Source: Symbiodinium microadriaticum
Taxonomy: Eukaryota > Sar > Dinophyceae > Suessiales > Symbiodiniaceae
DNA length: 64,000 nucleotides
Assembly (NCBI GenBank): GCA_001939145.1
Contig: LSRX01000340.1
Span: 304,263 to 368,262, forward strand
Direction of reading: 5' to 3'
The position numbers and the translations under genes were made by a program. Every line of letters begins with the position of its first letter. Position 1 is the first letter of the stretch. The notes beneath the pieces were generated by a model. The model searched no databases and was not told the origin of the DNA. It saw only the letters and a program-made list of their open reading frames with translations. Positions 10,807-22,900 of this stretch are shown piece by piece.

Positions 10807-12647
10807 GTTGAGATGCTTCGACGAGATTCCCACCTTGGAGGTTTCAGTTTTGCGGGGCTTCCATTTTTGGGGGCCCCGCCTGCACGAGACCCTGGGTTCT
10901 TGTCAAGGAGGTCGCTCAATCAATGTTGGCTTATTTCTGATGCGTCGGCATGGTAAATTTACGACTGGTTTCCTATTCTACTACATATGATATCTTCTAC
11001 TAAATCCTTTAACAAGAACCCGGTGCGATTCGCATCGAATCAGAGCTTGGTCGGTCGACAGACAGGCGGAAAAAGCTGCTTAAGTTTCATGCTTTGAATG
11101 CCTGATCAGCTGCTTAGACCTCTGCCTAGAATGGTAATTTGGGGTTCAGGATTTATGACTTCGGCTTTCACTTCTACGGTTTATAGAGCTTCAGGGCTTT
11201 TCAGGGTCGAGGGTTCTCGAGCTACCCTGGCTACTGGGAGGCACTGTTTTAGAGATGCCCGAATGCAGATTGGACACTTCTTCATCTGTAGCCGAAGTCT
11301 GTCGAAAACAGACCTTGTTGTCTGGCTTCGTTCTCAATAGGGTGCTGAATTGTGAGGGGTATTGTCGGATGTTCCCTGATGTTCCCCCATATGTTTCAAG
11401 CACAACACCTCGAACATCGCAGCTCATTTGTTGTGTTGAGCGTGTTGGCAGAAGGTCTGGATAACGGCAGCTTGGTACTTGCTTCAGGGGGCGTGGGTTC
11501 CCCACAAGACGCGATTTTTTGGAGCCTCGACTTGCTTTGCTTTCATTTTTTTGGATCTACGCAACGCGCCGCCCTACAAGCCCAAAAGCCCTCAAAAGCC
11601 CTGTGCTTCCCCCCCCCTGTTCTACCCTCAACCTTGAGACTCTAATGCCCGAAACCGAGAGCCCGAAGCCTGCAAAAAGCCCCCTAATGAAGGCCCCCCT
11701 TTTTTTCTTAGCATCCAGGGGCCTTTGCGTATGAGAGGGTTAAGGATCGGGCTCCTCCCCGGTTTTAGTGCGACCTCCTGCAAAAAAGCCTTTTCACGCC
11801 CTTCATAACCCCTTGGTAAGACCTCTAGGAAACCTTTCTATAGATCCTTATGATAGGGTTTAGGGTTTAGGGCCCCAGCGCATTGACACCAAACTTCGCG
11901 ACCCGACGACCGCAGCCGGTTTCCACCACCCATGCGGAGTGGGCGGGGAGAACCATGGCCTCGGCCATTGGGGCGGAAGGCAGTCTTAGCTTTAGGGAGT
12001 GCAGAGCCTCTTTGTTGAGGGGTTCTGGAGGGAAAGTATGGCGGGGTGCCAACAATCCAGGCTCCAGGAAAGATGGGTTTCAGGTTCGCGCGGTAGAAAC
12101 ACTTTGTGCTGGCGCACAAGGTTCAGGAAATTGGAGACTCAGAGAGCTGAGTAGTACAGGGGGCCCCGTCATATCTGCTTGCTGCCAGTACTATTCCTGA
12201 AGATTCTGAGAGAGAGAAATAAGCTTAAATCATGCACCTCAACTCCCTCTTCAAGTTATATCAAGGCAGGTTAGCATCACCAGCGTAAGCCTTAAGCCGA
12301 GAGGCTTGGAGGCCTCCACTGAGCCCCCGACGCTGCGGAGAAGTTCGAAGGCCGCTTCTTCTTGGGGTCTTCGCTTTCGGCTTCTGGTAAGAGCAATATG
12401 TGTTTTGCCGTGCCTGTCGCTACTCTTACTCAGTGACTTGATTCTGGTTCGGTTTTTTGGCATCATGCTTATCAACCGTGGAATATCTGTTGATGTTCAT
12501 CTGGTTAGTACTGTTCTTGCCACGGATAAGATTTGTTGTCATGTTGAGTATGAACAGCTGGTTATTGTTCTTAGCGTCACCTGTTTAAGGTATTTTGTCA
12601 CTGAGCGGCCTGATAAGTTTGCAACTCCGAATGACCACAATTTCGTT

Positions 12648-12712
12648 CTGCATGCATGCGTGCATGCATGGTGTGTGTCTGTGTGGTGTGTGTGTGTGTG
12701 GGGATTATATGT
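12648..12712. repeat. CATG and GT microsatellite
   Basis: A 'catgcatgcgtgcatgcatgg' stretch is followed by GTGTGT runs. A related short CATG tract recurs around 12834-12868. Confidence 0.85.
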
Positions 12713-13784
12713 TTTGCCATGTTATGTTATGACATACTCTGCTCTGCTTTGCTCTTCTGTGCTACGTGCCGTGTAATGCCATGGCCTGGCCTGACCTGGT
12801 CTCCTGTGATGTTGTTTGGTGTGTGCGTCGTGTGTGCATGCATGGATGGACGTACATCTGCATGCATGGCTATCGGTCCGTCCGTCCGTCCGTCTGTTTG
12901 TCTGATTATATGGGTTACTGCTAAAGGCTTAGGATTTAATCCGGTTCAGGGTTTGCGGTTTCCAAGCATTCAGGGTTCATGGCGGTTGAGAGTTCGGGTT
13001 TTTGAAGGTTTCAGGCTTGGTGTTTCGAGTTAAGGAATCTGAGGATTAGGGACTCGGAGGTTCCGTGGAATAGCGGTCGGGGGCAGCAAATTTCGACGTT
13101 CGGGAGCTAGGATTGACGACCTGGGTTGAGGGCTCCAGCGTTTCAACTCAATGGCTTACGGTCTCAAGGGATATGAGAGGGTTGAGGGTTTACATGTAAG
13201 TGCCTGTGTGTGTGTGTGTGCACGCGCGTATACCACATACACACGGTACTAGTACATTGGTTGACATATTCATTTCACTGTCCACGTGCATGTGCATTTT
13301 CCACCGGCTTCAGCGGTGTCTTTGGGGCATCCAGTGTTTCGATTCCGCACTGACGTTATACACCCCTGGTGCGACCGGCATCGGACAGGCTGCGAAAGAA
13401 ATGTTTCAAGCCTGGAGACTCATGGCTTCAAGCCCCAAAGCCTTAGGTCATGGACTTGCCACAAGCTTAGGGCCAAATTGGCTTAAACCCGCTTACGGGG
13501 CCTTCAACCCTTATCCCAAGATTTCTAGCCCCACAGAAACCCACCCACAGAGGTGGAGGTCACCTATACCCTCTACTTGCCAAGCCTCTCAGAACCCCTG
13601 GCAAGTGTCTATCAGGACCTCTAATAGGGTGCTTCGGGTGCGCAACCTCGAGCACCCCCCCAAAACACCGCCTAAACCCGATTCTTGCCCGGCATATAGT
13701 CCGAGAGTGAGCGTCAGAACTCCATTCTTCCGAAACTCTTCGAGCCGGAACCCTCAAAGCACCCCAAAAGCCCCAAAACCCAAA

Positions 13785-14120
13785 ACACCCTAACCTAAAC
13801 CCTAAACCGCCCCCTGAACCCTAACAAGGGCCCTTAAACAGGGGCCCTTAAAGAGGGCCCTTAAAGAGCGAAACTCCAGGGCTCTTCTGGCCCAAGCTCA
13901 CCCCTCGGCTCCCCGAGCACTTCCAAACGGAAAGCCAGGAGCTGGGGGTAAAGAGTTTTGTTTATTGGTTTTTTAGGGATTTTGTTTACGGGTTGTGTTA
14001 GGGGTTTAGGATGATTAGGGGGTTTAAGGTTTTTAGGGTTTAGGGTTTAGGGGGTTTAAGGTTTTTGGTGGGTTTTAGAGGTTTTTTGGTTTTAGGGTTT
14101 TTAGGGGGTTTTAGGGTGGC
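13785..14120. repeat. Telomere-like tract with strand switch
   Basis: The left part carries CCCTAAA-type units (about 13788-13808). The right part carries TTTAGGG-type units (about 14000-14110). Between them lies a short tandem of GGGCCCTTAAA units (about 13827-13868) and unique sequence. The orientation flips within about 200 bases, so the tract is arranged as an inverted pair. Confidence 0.75.
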
Positions 14121-15519
14121 GCCTTGATCGGGTCATGGGCAGGAACCTGAGAATTGGAATTACGTGGCCTGAGAGTCTCAGGATGATGAGTTTTACTCTT
14201 AGTAGCTGAATGATTATATACACTTTAACAGATGATCCCTTCTTGAACTGAAAAGTGTACACTTTTTTTTGTGCTTATGAACTCAGCAGCTAAGTACTAT
14301 AACCGTAAGAATGCAAAGAAGAAGACGGGACAAGTGCCGGGTGTGCTTAGGTTTTTGTTGGGCTTAGGCCCAGGCTTAGAGTTGAGTGCGGTTTTGGGGT
14401 CTCAGCCTCCGCATGTTGATGAGATTGTGGATATCGTGATAGAGGAGGTTGGCTAGGGTTGGGCAACAATGGCCGAAGACGATCGCACACTGTAAGCTCT
14501 AACCCCAAACCTCAAAATCCATTGTCCCGAAGTGTCGAAGTCCAGCTGCCAGTATTGGGCCTCAGAGGTGAATGGCCCTGTGCTCGTGGTTCAGTACTCA
14601 CGCTTTGGGGCTGAGGGTTTGGGATTCAAGGCTTCACAGTAGGCCTTTCTCGGAGAATGCTCCACATATTCAACACAGCAGTTTGCAACCCTCTACTTAA
14701 ATCCCCAAAACACTCACCCTCAAGCCCTCACCCCCACAAAAACAAAACTTAAGCGTAAGACACCCAGTAAAGCCGACAGTATCAAAAGCCCCCATACGAA
14801 CCTCATACCCATACGCCTGAGCCTGGAATTCTGCGGTGCCGCTGCTCTGGTTCAAGTCGAGGCTCGCAACCCAAGCCCCAGATTCGAGCAGAATACGGCG
14901 GGGATACCACCGAAAGCTTCTTCCTTCCATGAACCCAAGGTTTGACCCCAATGTCTTGACATAGAATCTCTAAGCCCTATGGATCCGGCACGATGCGCCC
15001 CTGAATCCCTAAACTTTCCAAAGGCAGGGCAGAAGCCATGAACCGGGGACTGGACCGCCCCACTCCCCAGGTCTGACCAGAGTGGTGTGCAATTCAGGGC
15101 AGAAGCAGCACGAAAGGGTTACTTCTACAACCAATTTCTCAACACACCCCAGTGGGGCTATTGCGTCTACGCAGGGAAGTCTCCATGCTTCGGCTAGCGG
15201 GGTACTGGGCTGGAGTGTGAGATGAGTTGGCTTTTCTTGGTTTCTGGCACTCTTTTCGATAATATTGTGTTTCGCGTGTGCTTGTTGTGCGCCTGTTGAT
15301 GAAGTCTGAATGGATTTTCTAGATGGTCCTGCCTTCAAAGCGAGAGAAACCTCATCCAGAAGGCTCAGGCTCTTACGCTGAAGCCGCGAGCAACTGCGAG
15401 ATTCCAGGTCCTGTCCTGTTTATCTATCTCTTCGTGGACATCCAGAGTTTACAGTAGCTTTCATACTAGAGATCAATGAAGCCATGCTGCCAAGATGCCC
15501 AAGTCTCGGTAGAGGCTGA

Positions 15520-16280
15520 GTTGGGGAAATGGATGTTGGGAGTAATCATAGAAGTGTATGTTGGAGATGAACCCTAAACGAAGCGTCCATTAACAAACTG
15601 AATGTGGCCACGGTTTTCCCTTTTCTGCTTTGCGTGCCGGTCGTTGCAAACTGTGGGGTTTCGCATGAACGGCCCTGAAACGGCAGGAAATTATTTCCGC
15701 GCTGAGTAGGCATACATCGTCCCAAACCCAAACAAAGGAGCTCATTTTGGCTTGGGGAGGTGCGAAAGCCACAACCAATTGGGCATCCATTTTCCGGGTA
15801 GGTATGAAAGCCACATCCCTTTTACATCCATGTTTCCCTACAGTCCTACAGCCCGGAAATCAACATCCCTTCTGGAACATCAATTTTGCATCCATTTTCC
15901 CAGGGAAAATGGATGTCAAATGGATGTTGGGCGGGGGGTCGGAAAATGCAGGAACATCCAATTTACGTTCAAGTTATCTGGGAAAACGGATGCAAAATGG
16001 ATGTTGGGTGGGGGTCCGGAAGTGGACGTCCATTGGACATCCATGTTCGGACAGCCCCAACAATGGATGTCCAATCCTGCGTCCATTTTGCATAAGAGGC
16101 GGGGGGCAGGAGGAAGTATACATAAGGACACTCTGGTCACGGCTCACAAGCCAGGCTTCCCATCGCCGCCAACTATCAGCTGTCTGTGGCTTAATGCCTC
16201 CTGAAAAAATGGCTGCATAATCCATGTTCGCTAGCACCTCCTGAAAAATGGATGCATTCTCCACGTTCGATTACCTCCTC
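15520..16280. repeat. Hairpin-rich TGGATG/CATCCA repeat region
   Basis: More than ten copies of ATGGATG or CATCCAT, usually next to TTTT or AAAA, occur in both orientations. The core at 15889-15915 is a perfect 13-base inverted repeat with a one-base loop (CATCCATTTTCCC on the left). Wider imperfect pairing extends it to about 60 bases. Near 16197-16275 a unit starting CCTCCTGAAAAA is duplicated in tandem. No coding function is apparent, although several frames stay open. Confidence 0.75.
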
Positions 16281-16839
16281 ACTTCTGATACTCCACTGAA
16301 ATTGACGTTGGTTTCACACCTCCATTTTGCAGCCATTCTGCGATTTTCGCAGAGGCTGTTCTGTGGCTGAATGGGTCTCATGACCATGCTGTCTTCGCGA
16401 TCAAATCTCGGCATAAATCCGTAATTCAAACAGAGAAATGTTGAGATGCTAAGCCCCAACTTCAGGCCAAAGCGATGACATCGGCCCAAGCCCGTACCTG
16501 GGAGAAGCCCAATGCCCATGGCAGCGCGTCTGAGAGGTTCAGCATTCAGGGCGGTGGTCGTGGGTACGCGGTCCTCAGCTTTGATGCATAAATCGCAGCA
16601 TGAACTAGAGGATTGTTGGTTTGTGGTACTTGGGGTAAAGAGCAGAAAGCTGGGGAAAGGGAAGGTAAGCTGATGGCCCAGCAGCCCAACTCCCCAAGCC
16701 TGAAACCCCATCGCGTAGCACTAAAGTTACTAAAGACCCCAAACGGCCCCAAGTCCCGCCGTTCAGAATGTAGGGGTGAAGAGGACCTGAACCCAAATCC
16801 CAGACCCTGCACTCCCCTTCGATCCGAGTCCACGACAAG

Positions 16840-16940
16840 TTGACGGCCTTTGAAGCCACCCGCCTGGTCGCAGATTGCAATGACTGGCAAGTGGTTATGG
16901 GCGCCTTGCAAAGGCACCTTGGCTGTGATCTGGGGCTGAG
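16840..16940 (+). CDS. PPR exon 1 (first recognised)
   Basis: The frame reads KLTAFEATRLVADCNDWQ and then VVMGALQRH, which matches the first helix, the C-x-x-W turn and the second helix of a PPR repeat. A possible acceptor AG lies just before the TTG codon at 16840. The donor is not obvious; a CTGAG|GA site near 16940 is one option. Earlier exons probably exist. Confidence 0.6.
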
Positions 16941-19900
16941 GATGCAAACACTGACTAAGAAAAAGACAAGTTCCCAAGTTAGTGGGGAACACCAGCAGCC
17001 CTCAGATATTCTTATCACGAAAGGGAAGCATTTTCATCGCAACCCCACGACCTGTGCAGGCTTCGTTTTCATTCCGTGGCCGTGGACGTCGTGTGCCTCA
17101 CTGCGGCTTGCAAAGCGCTGCTGCAAGCCTTGCAATGGCAGCGAACACTCTGCCTGTGGCTGTGCTCAAACGTCTATAGGGTCTTGAATGATTGCCTATA
17201 CTAGTTTGGGGGTTCCTTAATCTATGCCCTCATACATCCTAAACCCTCGTGTAGGCAAGAGGTGAGCCCGTAAAGGATTCCGAATCAACTTCTGCCCCAC
17301 ATTCTAAGAGCAAGCGCGCAATGTGGAAAAACCATACACTCGATGCATGGGCCCATGGTGACATGCCCAGGAGATCTCCCGCCGACGACCCAAAGCTCTG
17401 GACACTTACTTAGACAAACTTAGAGCCCTGAATCCTGAAGCCCGGCAAGAACACCCCGATTCAGCCCTTTTGAACCTCCATCTAGATTCGACACAACCCC
17501 CAACTAAAGCAAAACATATGAGCAAACAGGCTAGGGAGAACTTCAGAAGGTTCCGCAGAGCTGCTGCGTTGGCCCTGGCAGCCAACGAGCGGACTTACGG
17601 CGTGGCGCTGGCGGCCTGCGCCGCTTCTCATGGGGGCTGGCAGGACTTTGGAGGGTTTAACGGGGTCGTGGCTCTCGCCCACGGCAAGGTATGCGTGCTT
17701 ATGTATGTGTATGTGTTAGCTGATAGCATGTGCACAGGCAGACAGTCAGGCCTTCTTGTGGAGAGATGTTCCATAGGTTGTTCTCCTCATCTTGCGAAAG
17801 GATGCGGCGCATCTGTTTGGGTGCATGCCAACTGTGCGCCTGGAGCAGAATTCCTTCCTGCAGTCCGCGGCTGTCACTGCCTTGGTGCCTGGGAGACAAT
17901 AAGAGTGCACCAGTGTAGGACGGCCCTACACCTATTAATCAGTCGGCTGAAACCCCTTTCTGGCAATGTTGCCGAACGGGCCAAGAGTCAGCGTGCTTTC
18001 GCTTCAGAGGACCCCCACCTGTCTAAGCAAAAGTTCTACTCCCCAAACCCAAAGCTCAAACTGGCAACCTCCGACTTGACACGGTAGCCTTAAACAGATA
18101 GCAACCCCATGGAGGATCCCCCCCTTTCATGGATCTATCCGCATGCGTCCGATGACAGGTTTTGTTGCAGAATCACCGGCAGCCACCACGACGACGACGA
18201 CTAGTACTTACTGCTACGACTACTAGTTACCACTACTACCACCAGCACTACCACCGTGGTCAGCGGCTGCCGTCGTGAATAAGAGATCGGTGGCCGTTGT
18301 TGGGGAAGATCTAGTGGAGTATACCGAAGACCAACCATCGGGGAGCATCCATGCTGGGTAGTGGTAAAATCAAGCCCCAAACCCCGCCCCAAGGATGCTG
18401 CGGTGCACGGCTGGTCGGCTGCGCTGTCATTGATCGTGCAAGTGGCAAGCAGCCTGGACTCACTGCTTTCGAGTGCGACTTCATTTCAGGATTTCGGCTG
18501 TAGGGTTCTGCACTTCAATTTTAATTTTGCGGGCCAGGGGCTTTGAGTGTTTTAGGATTCAACATTGAGGTTCAGGCCTTCCAGCCCCAATTCCATTCCG
18601 TGCAGTAGTACAATTATCAGGTGAAGTTGTCGGCGTGGCTGCTAGGGCCTGAGCAGCAGGCCCCTGCTAAAGTTTAATCCCTTTTGCACCGGGATCTGCC
18701 AAATCCTTGCCATCGTCCAAAGCGGAGCTTCGTGATTTCTTTTGGCCGATTTAGCTGCTTTGCTTGCTTTTCTCGGTTGTAGCGTTTCCTGGGCCTTGGA
18801 GTGCGTTGCTCCAGGCCGCGGCACCCGAAGCAACATTGTGGCAAGCAACGCGGTGTTCAGCACCTGTGGACAGCATTGGCCTGTGACGCTTTCGCTGCTG
18901 CCACTGTGCTTGAGTTATTTCTACAGTTGGGCCCCAAGAAACCTTAAGAAAGTCCTTGAAAAGGTGCAACAACTGAAGCAACTTTGGAAAGTTTTTGAAC
19001 TGTCACTCCTACGTTGACGGATTTTTTTGGAGGCTCTGGGGATGACGTGGGGGCTGTAGGAAACTCCAACCCGTGCATGGCCCCTTGTATGCTGTTTCTA
19101 CGTAGTCCCCATGTGTGTCCGATTAACGCATCCGGTGTGTGTGACTTCCATCGGACTTCCAACGATACACTCGATATAGTACGATCCTCATTGCAAGGGC
19201 GAACAATAAGGGACCCTACTTTCCAGATCCCCCCCCTTCCGCTGTCCTTGCAGTGCTGGCTACAGGCAGGCCCCGTCAATGAAGACCAGGGTAGGCCTTT
19301 GGACATTTAGCGGTTTTCCGAAAAGGATCGTGTTCAAGCGCGTGGCTCAATAGCTGTTCAACCTGAGTATTTCGGACTCCTCGGCGGATATTGTTCCGGG
19401 AGCTGTTGCCAGAGGGCGAGTTCCGAAAATAGACGAAGGCTGACCGGCGTGCTCCAGGGGATTCCTGCCAACCTCAAGACACGCAAACCCTCAAGCCGAA
19501 AGTCCTAAACCTTAAACCCTAAACCTCGCCTGCATCGCCCGAGTCGCGAGAGTCCAAACCCTAAACCCTAAACCTTTAAACACCGAACCCTGAGCAGTAA
19601 ACTCCTAAGCCCTTGAAGCCCCGAAGACCCCTCGAGACTTTGACCTGAGGCGGTGGGTGCGGGGACGAAGTCTGCAAGCAGACGCATTCACTTCGAACTC
19701 CGTCCTGGCAGCCTTGGGCACGAGTAGCTTTGCAAAAATTTCGCATATGTCGTTTTGCAACTTGTAGGCGCGTGGCTTCCACAAAGGGTCTCTTCTTACT
19801 TTAATGCAGTGCCTCCTGTTTCGTGCTATGCTACCTTCAACTTGATTTTGCGGTACGAGACGGGCGTCTTTGGAAACTTCTTCAACATTCCTTGAGGTTC

Positions 19901-22900
19901 CTCTATGGTCTATTAGCAGGGGCCTTCGAAAGGAGAGGCAATGCGGCTTCGGAGCAAGGCCTATCATTTTCTCAACTTCGCATTGGCGTAGCGGGAAATT
20001 CGAGGCCAACCAAAACACCTTAATCAATACTGACGGTGAACACACACCGATTCAGTGTGCGAAAGCCTGGTGGATGTGTGCAGCCATGCAGGCTGGAACG
20101 GCTGAAGGGGAAGGGTCCAAGGTTTAGGCCCTGTATTTCCTCAGGTGGCCCAACACTTAGATGCTTTTGACCTTGAGTCTAGACTAGACGTTATGATTCT
20201 GATGCACCTTGTGGAGCAGGGTTACTTGTACAGGTCAGGTAACGCCATTTCTGTGCTTCATATGTCGTTGTCTGCGGTAGTGCGAAAAGATCTGGGGTTA
20301 AGACCGCGAGCGCTCATTTCCTGTTCTGCACGTCAGACATGGACTCACATAGACAATCATGGGGTTTTCTCCATCAGGCAGCCAGTGGCATCGCAGCCTC
20401 TCTGCAGTCGCTGGGATGTCACGACAGAGCATTCCCTTTCAGCAGGCGACGGCTCCTGCACTTCGGGGACAGCTGGGTTCTTGTTAAGGGTTTTTGTTTA
20501 AGTTACCATAATGGGGATCTACAGTAAATAATATGGTTTCTTTATTATGGTAACTTAAGTTAAATCCCCTATCAAGAACCCAGACGTGTGGGGTTTGGGG
20601 TTATGGGTTATCCATGGCCTGCTGTAAGAAGCCGCAAGCGCTAGGACGGGAACCTGAGAAACCTCGCACCTTGCATGGACCAATGCCACTACGACACTAC
20701 TACCCTAACCTAACTTCCTAGAATCCTCCTATAGAACCCCTTACAACAACAGACAGGAGAAAGCCTTCGAGCCGTAGAGAGTCGTATGCAGGTGACCTTC
20801 AACTCGGCCATGGCCTCCTGCGGCGCCGGCCACTGGGCGACGGCCCTCAGGCTGCTGGGCTCGAGCATCAAGGCCGCGGTGGCACAGAGTTTGGGCACAG
20901 AACAGACGAATGCAGTGCATGACAATGTAATGCGGTTCTCGTGTAAGCTAATGATGTTGTGGTTTCTCAAAAATGGTTCAAAAGGGGGTGAGAACAGCTG
21001 AGATTGCTTGTTGGGCGTCTACGTTTTTGTGGTGAAGCGGTTCGAGTACACTGGAATTTGCTGGGAATCAGGTGTATTTTGCATTTCTTGCTGCTTTGGG
21101 CGCTTGCCAAAGTAAGACGTGGCACTTTTGGCAGTCTGCACTGTCGGTGTTTTTCTGGCTTCGGTGCTTAAAATAGTCTCAGATATTTGTGGACTCCAAT
21201 ATAGATCCCAAATGTCGGATCCCTCATATTTGCCCACCGGAACCCACTCGGGTTATACAATGGTTTTCTGTGTTCCTGCTTGGGATCTCTTATTAGGCCT
21301 CTTGCTCGCAAGAGGCGCGCTTGTCGGGCTTCTGGTAGATATTTCGGGCACGTGTCGGGACTGAGATCTGATTGGAGTCACAGGCTGTGTTCCGGTTACA
21401 GTGGTCCTGTTGTCCAAGGCTTATACTTCCGGCTTCACTAGACTCATCATAAGCCCTGATCCCCAATGTGGTAGGTGCCCTCGTACGCTGAACCATTGCA
21501 GGCCAGCATTGTCACCTACAGCGCGTGCATCAGCGCATGCGAGAAGAGCTACCAGTGGCAGCTCCCGTGTTCTCTCCTCGTTTCCTTGCAGCCCAGCTGA
21601 GCACTATACATTCTGAGCGTTATTGATTGTGTATAGTTGATGCTGGGATGATCCTGCAGATGCTGCGAGTGATGGTGAAAGCACCGTCGCCACCATCATC
21701 AAGCGCGCCTTTATCATCCTTAGCATGACCATCATCATAATCATCATCGTCGCCGTGTCCATTGTCAGTATGACTTTATTCGCTGGAGAGGGGTGGTGGC
21801 ATGTATGATTTGATATTTTCAAACGTCGCTGTTTGTATTCCCAGATCTTTCTAGCACCGATGCCTTGTTTTCTTATTATTGCCAGGCCTTGTTTTCTGTT
21901 TTCTTCACTGAACGAAATTGACGACTCTCTCGGTAGTTGGGCACCTGTCATGTTTGCGTTCAACTCGGCGCGCCGTTCAACCAAACCCAGATATTGTCAA
22001 TCCGATGAGGTGCCACAACGGCTTGGTTCCGAATGCCGTTGCCGAGGGCAGTGTGCTGCAGGCTCGTCAGCTGGGAGGGGCACCAAGAGTAGACACTGAG
22101 AGTCGACTCTTAGACGCATGTAAGCCTATATGTACACAGTCATGGCTGTTATTTATGAAAGTGCACATGGTCACATGCTCACATGCATCATCTCCTTTTC
22201 GTAGGCCCTCGTAGCTGCTTATTGCTGCATGTGCCTATGCTCCCGAATGGTCTACCCTATGATACAAGTAGCATACGCTGACACAGGATGATGGGAGTTC
22301 TGGATCCATGAGCTAGGAAGCCGCAACTCTGCTCGGGTGTCGGGGGCTGGCTACCCTCGTGATGCTGCGGGTCGGCGATAAAACCTCACGCGCAAATCAA
22401 AGGCCACCGCCTAGCTTCATCCAGCCTGAGGAGTTCAGAAGACCAAGCGCCCGCAGAACTAGAGCGTTTTTTCGGAGATGGATAGAACCATAATTGCTGC
22501 AAGACGATGTTACTCTGCATATTAATACAGTATCTGACTACAATCACTACCTCAAGGTTATTTCTGACCAGTTGTATCCGAATATATCCACTATCTCCCA
22601 GATCAGAATGGGGGCCTGCACTGGCTCTTGAGGTTGAAGTGTTGCCTCGAAGATCAAAATCTAGCAAACTTGAAGCCCCCCCCCTTCGATGAGGCAGACC
22701 ACACCCCCGCATAAGAATAGCATGGCATACAAGCACATTACATTGAAGGCAGAAACGGACATCTATACAGACCCGCTTTTTGTGTAGCCTTGCCGAAAGG
22801 CGTGGGACGCTGCTAGCACTGGAATCAGACCAGTGTGCAAACTCTGTCCTTTTCGGTTCATCATGCTGATGCCGGTTCTTTCCTCGGTTGTGGATGTCAA

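Larger units (their letters stand above)
7960..15500. other. Long mostly non-coding interval with few weak exon candidates
   Basis: Degenerate telomere-like sequence, a GT/TG microsatellite and fold-back fragments dominate. Weak coding-like pieces are about 10040-10200 (contains VQVGQIPDGIFPT), about 12304-12390 and about 13360-13440 (contains AAKEMFQAWRLM). None has a recognisable domain and the joins cannot be fixed. Some may be 5' exons of the PPR gene, whose start was not found. Confidence 0.5.

Noticed and set aside
14271..14456. 61-codon open frame starting MLMNSAAKYYNRKN
   Set aside because: Its second half is built on telomere-like sequence and it has no splice context or recognised motif.
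15741..15757. Possible relic of the dinoflagellate spliced leader (CATTTTGGCT match)
   Set aside because: Only about ten bases match, the 3' end differs and no mRNA-derived sequence follows, so chance is enough.
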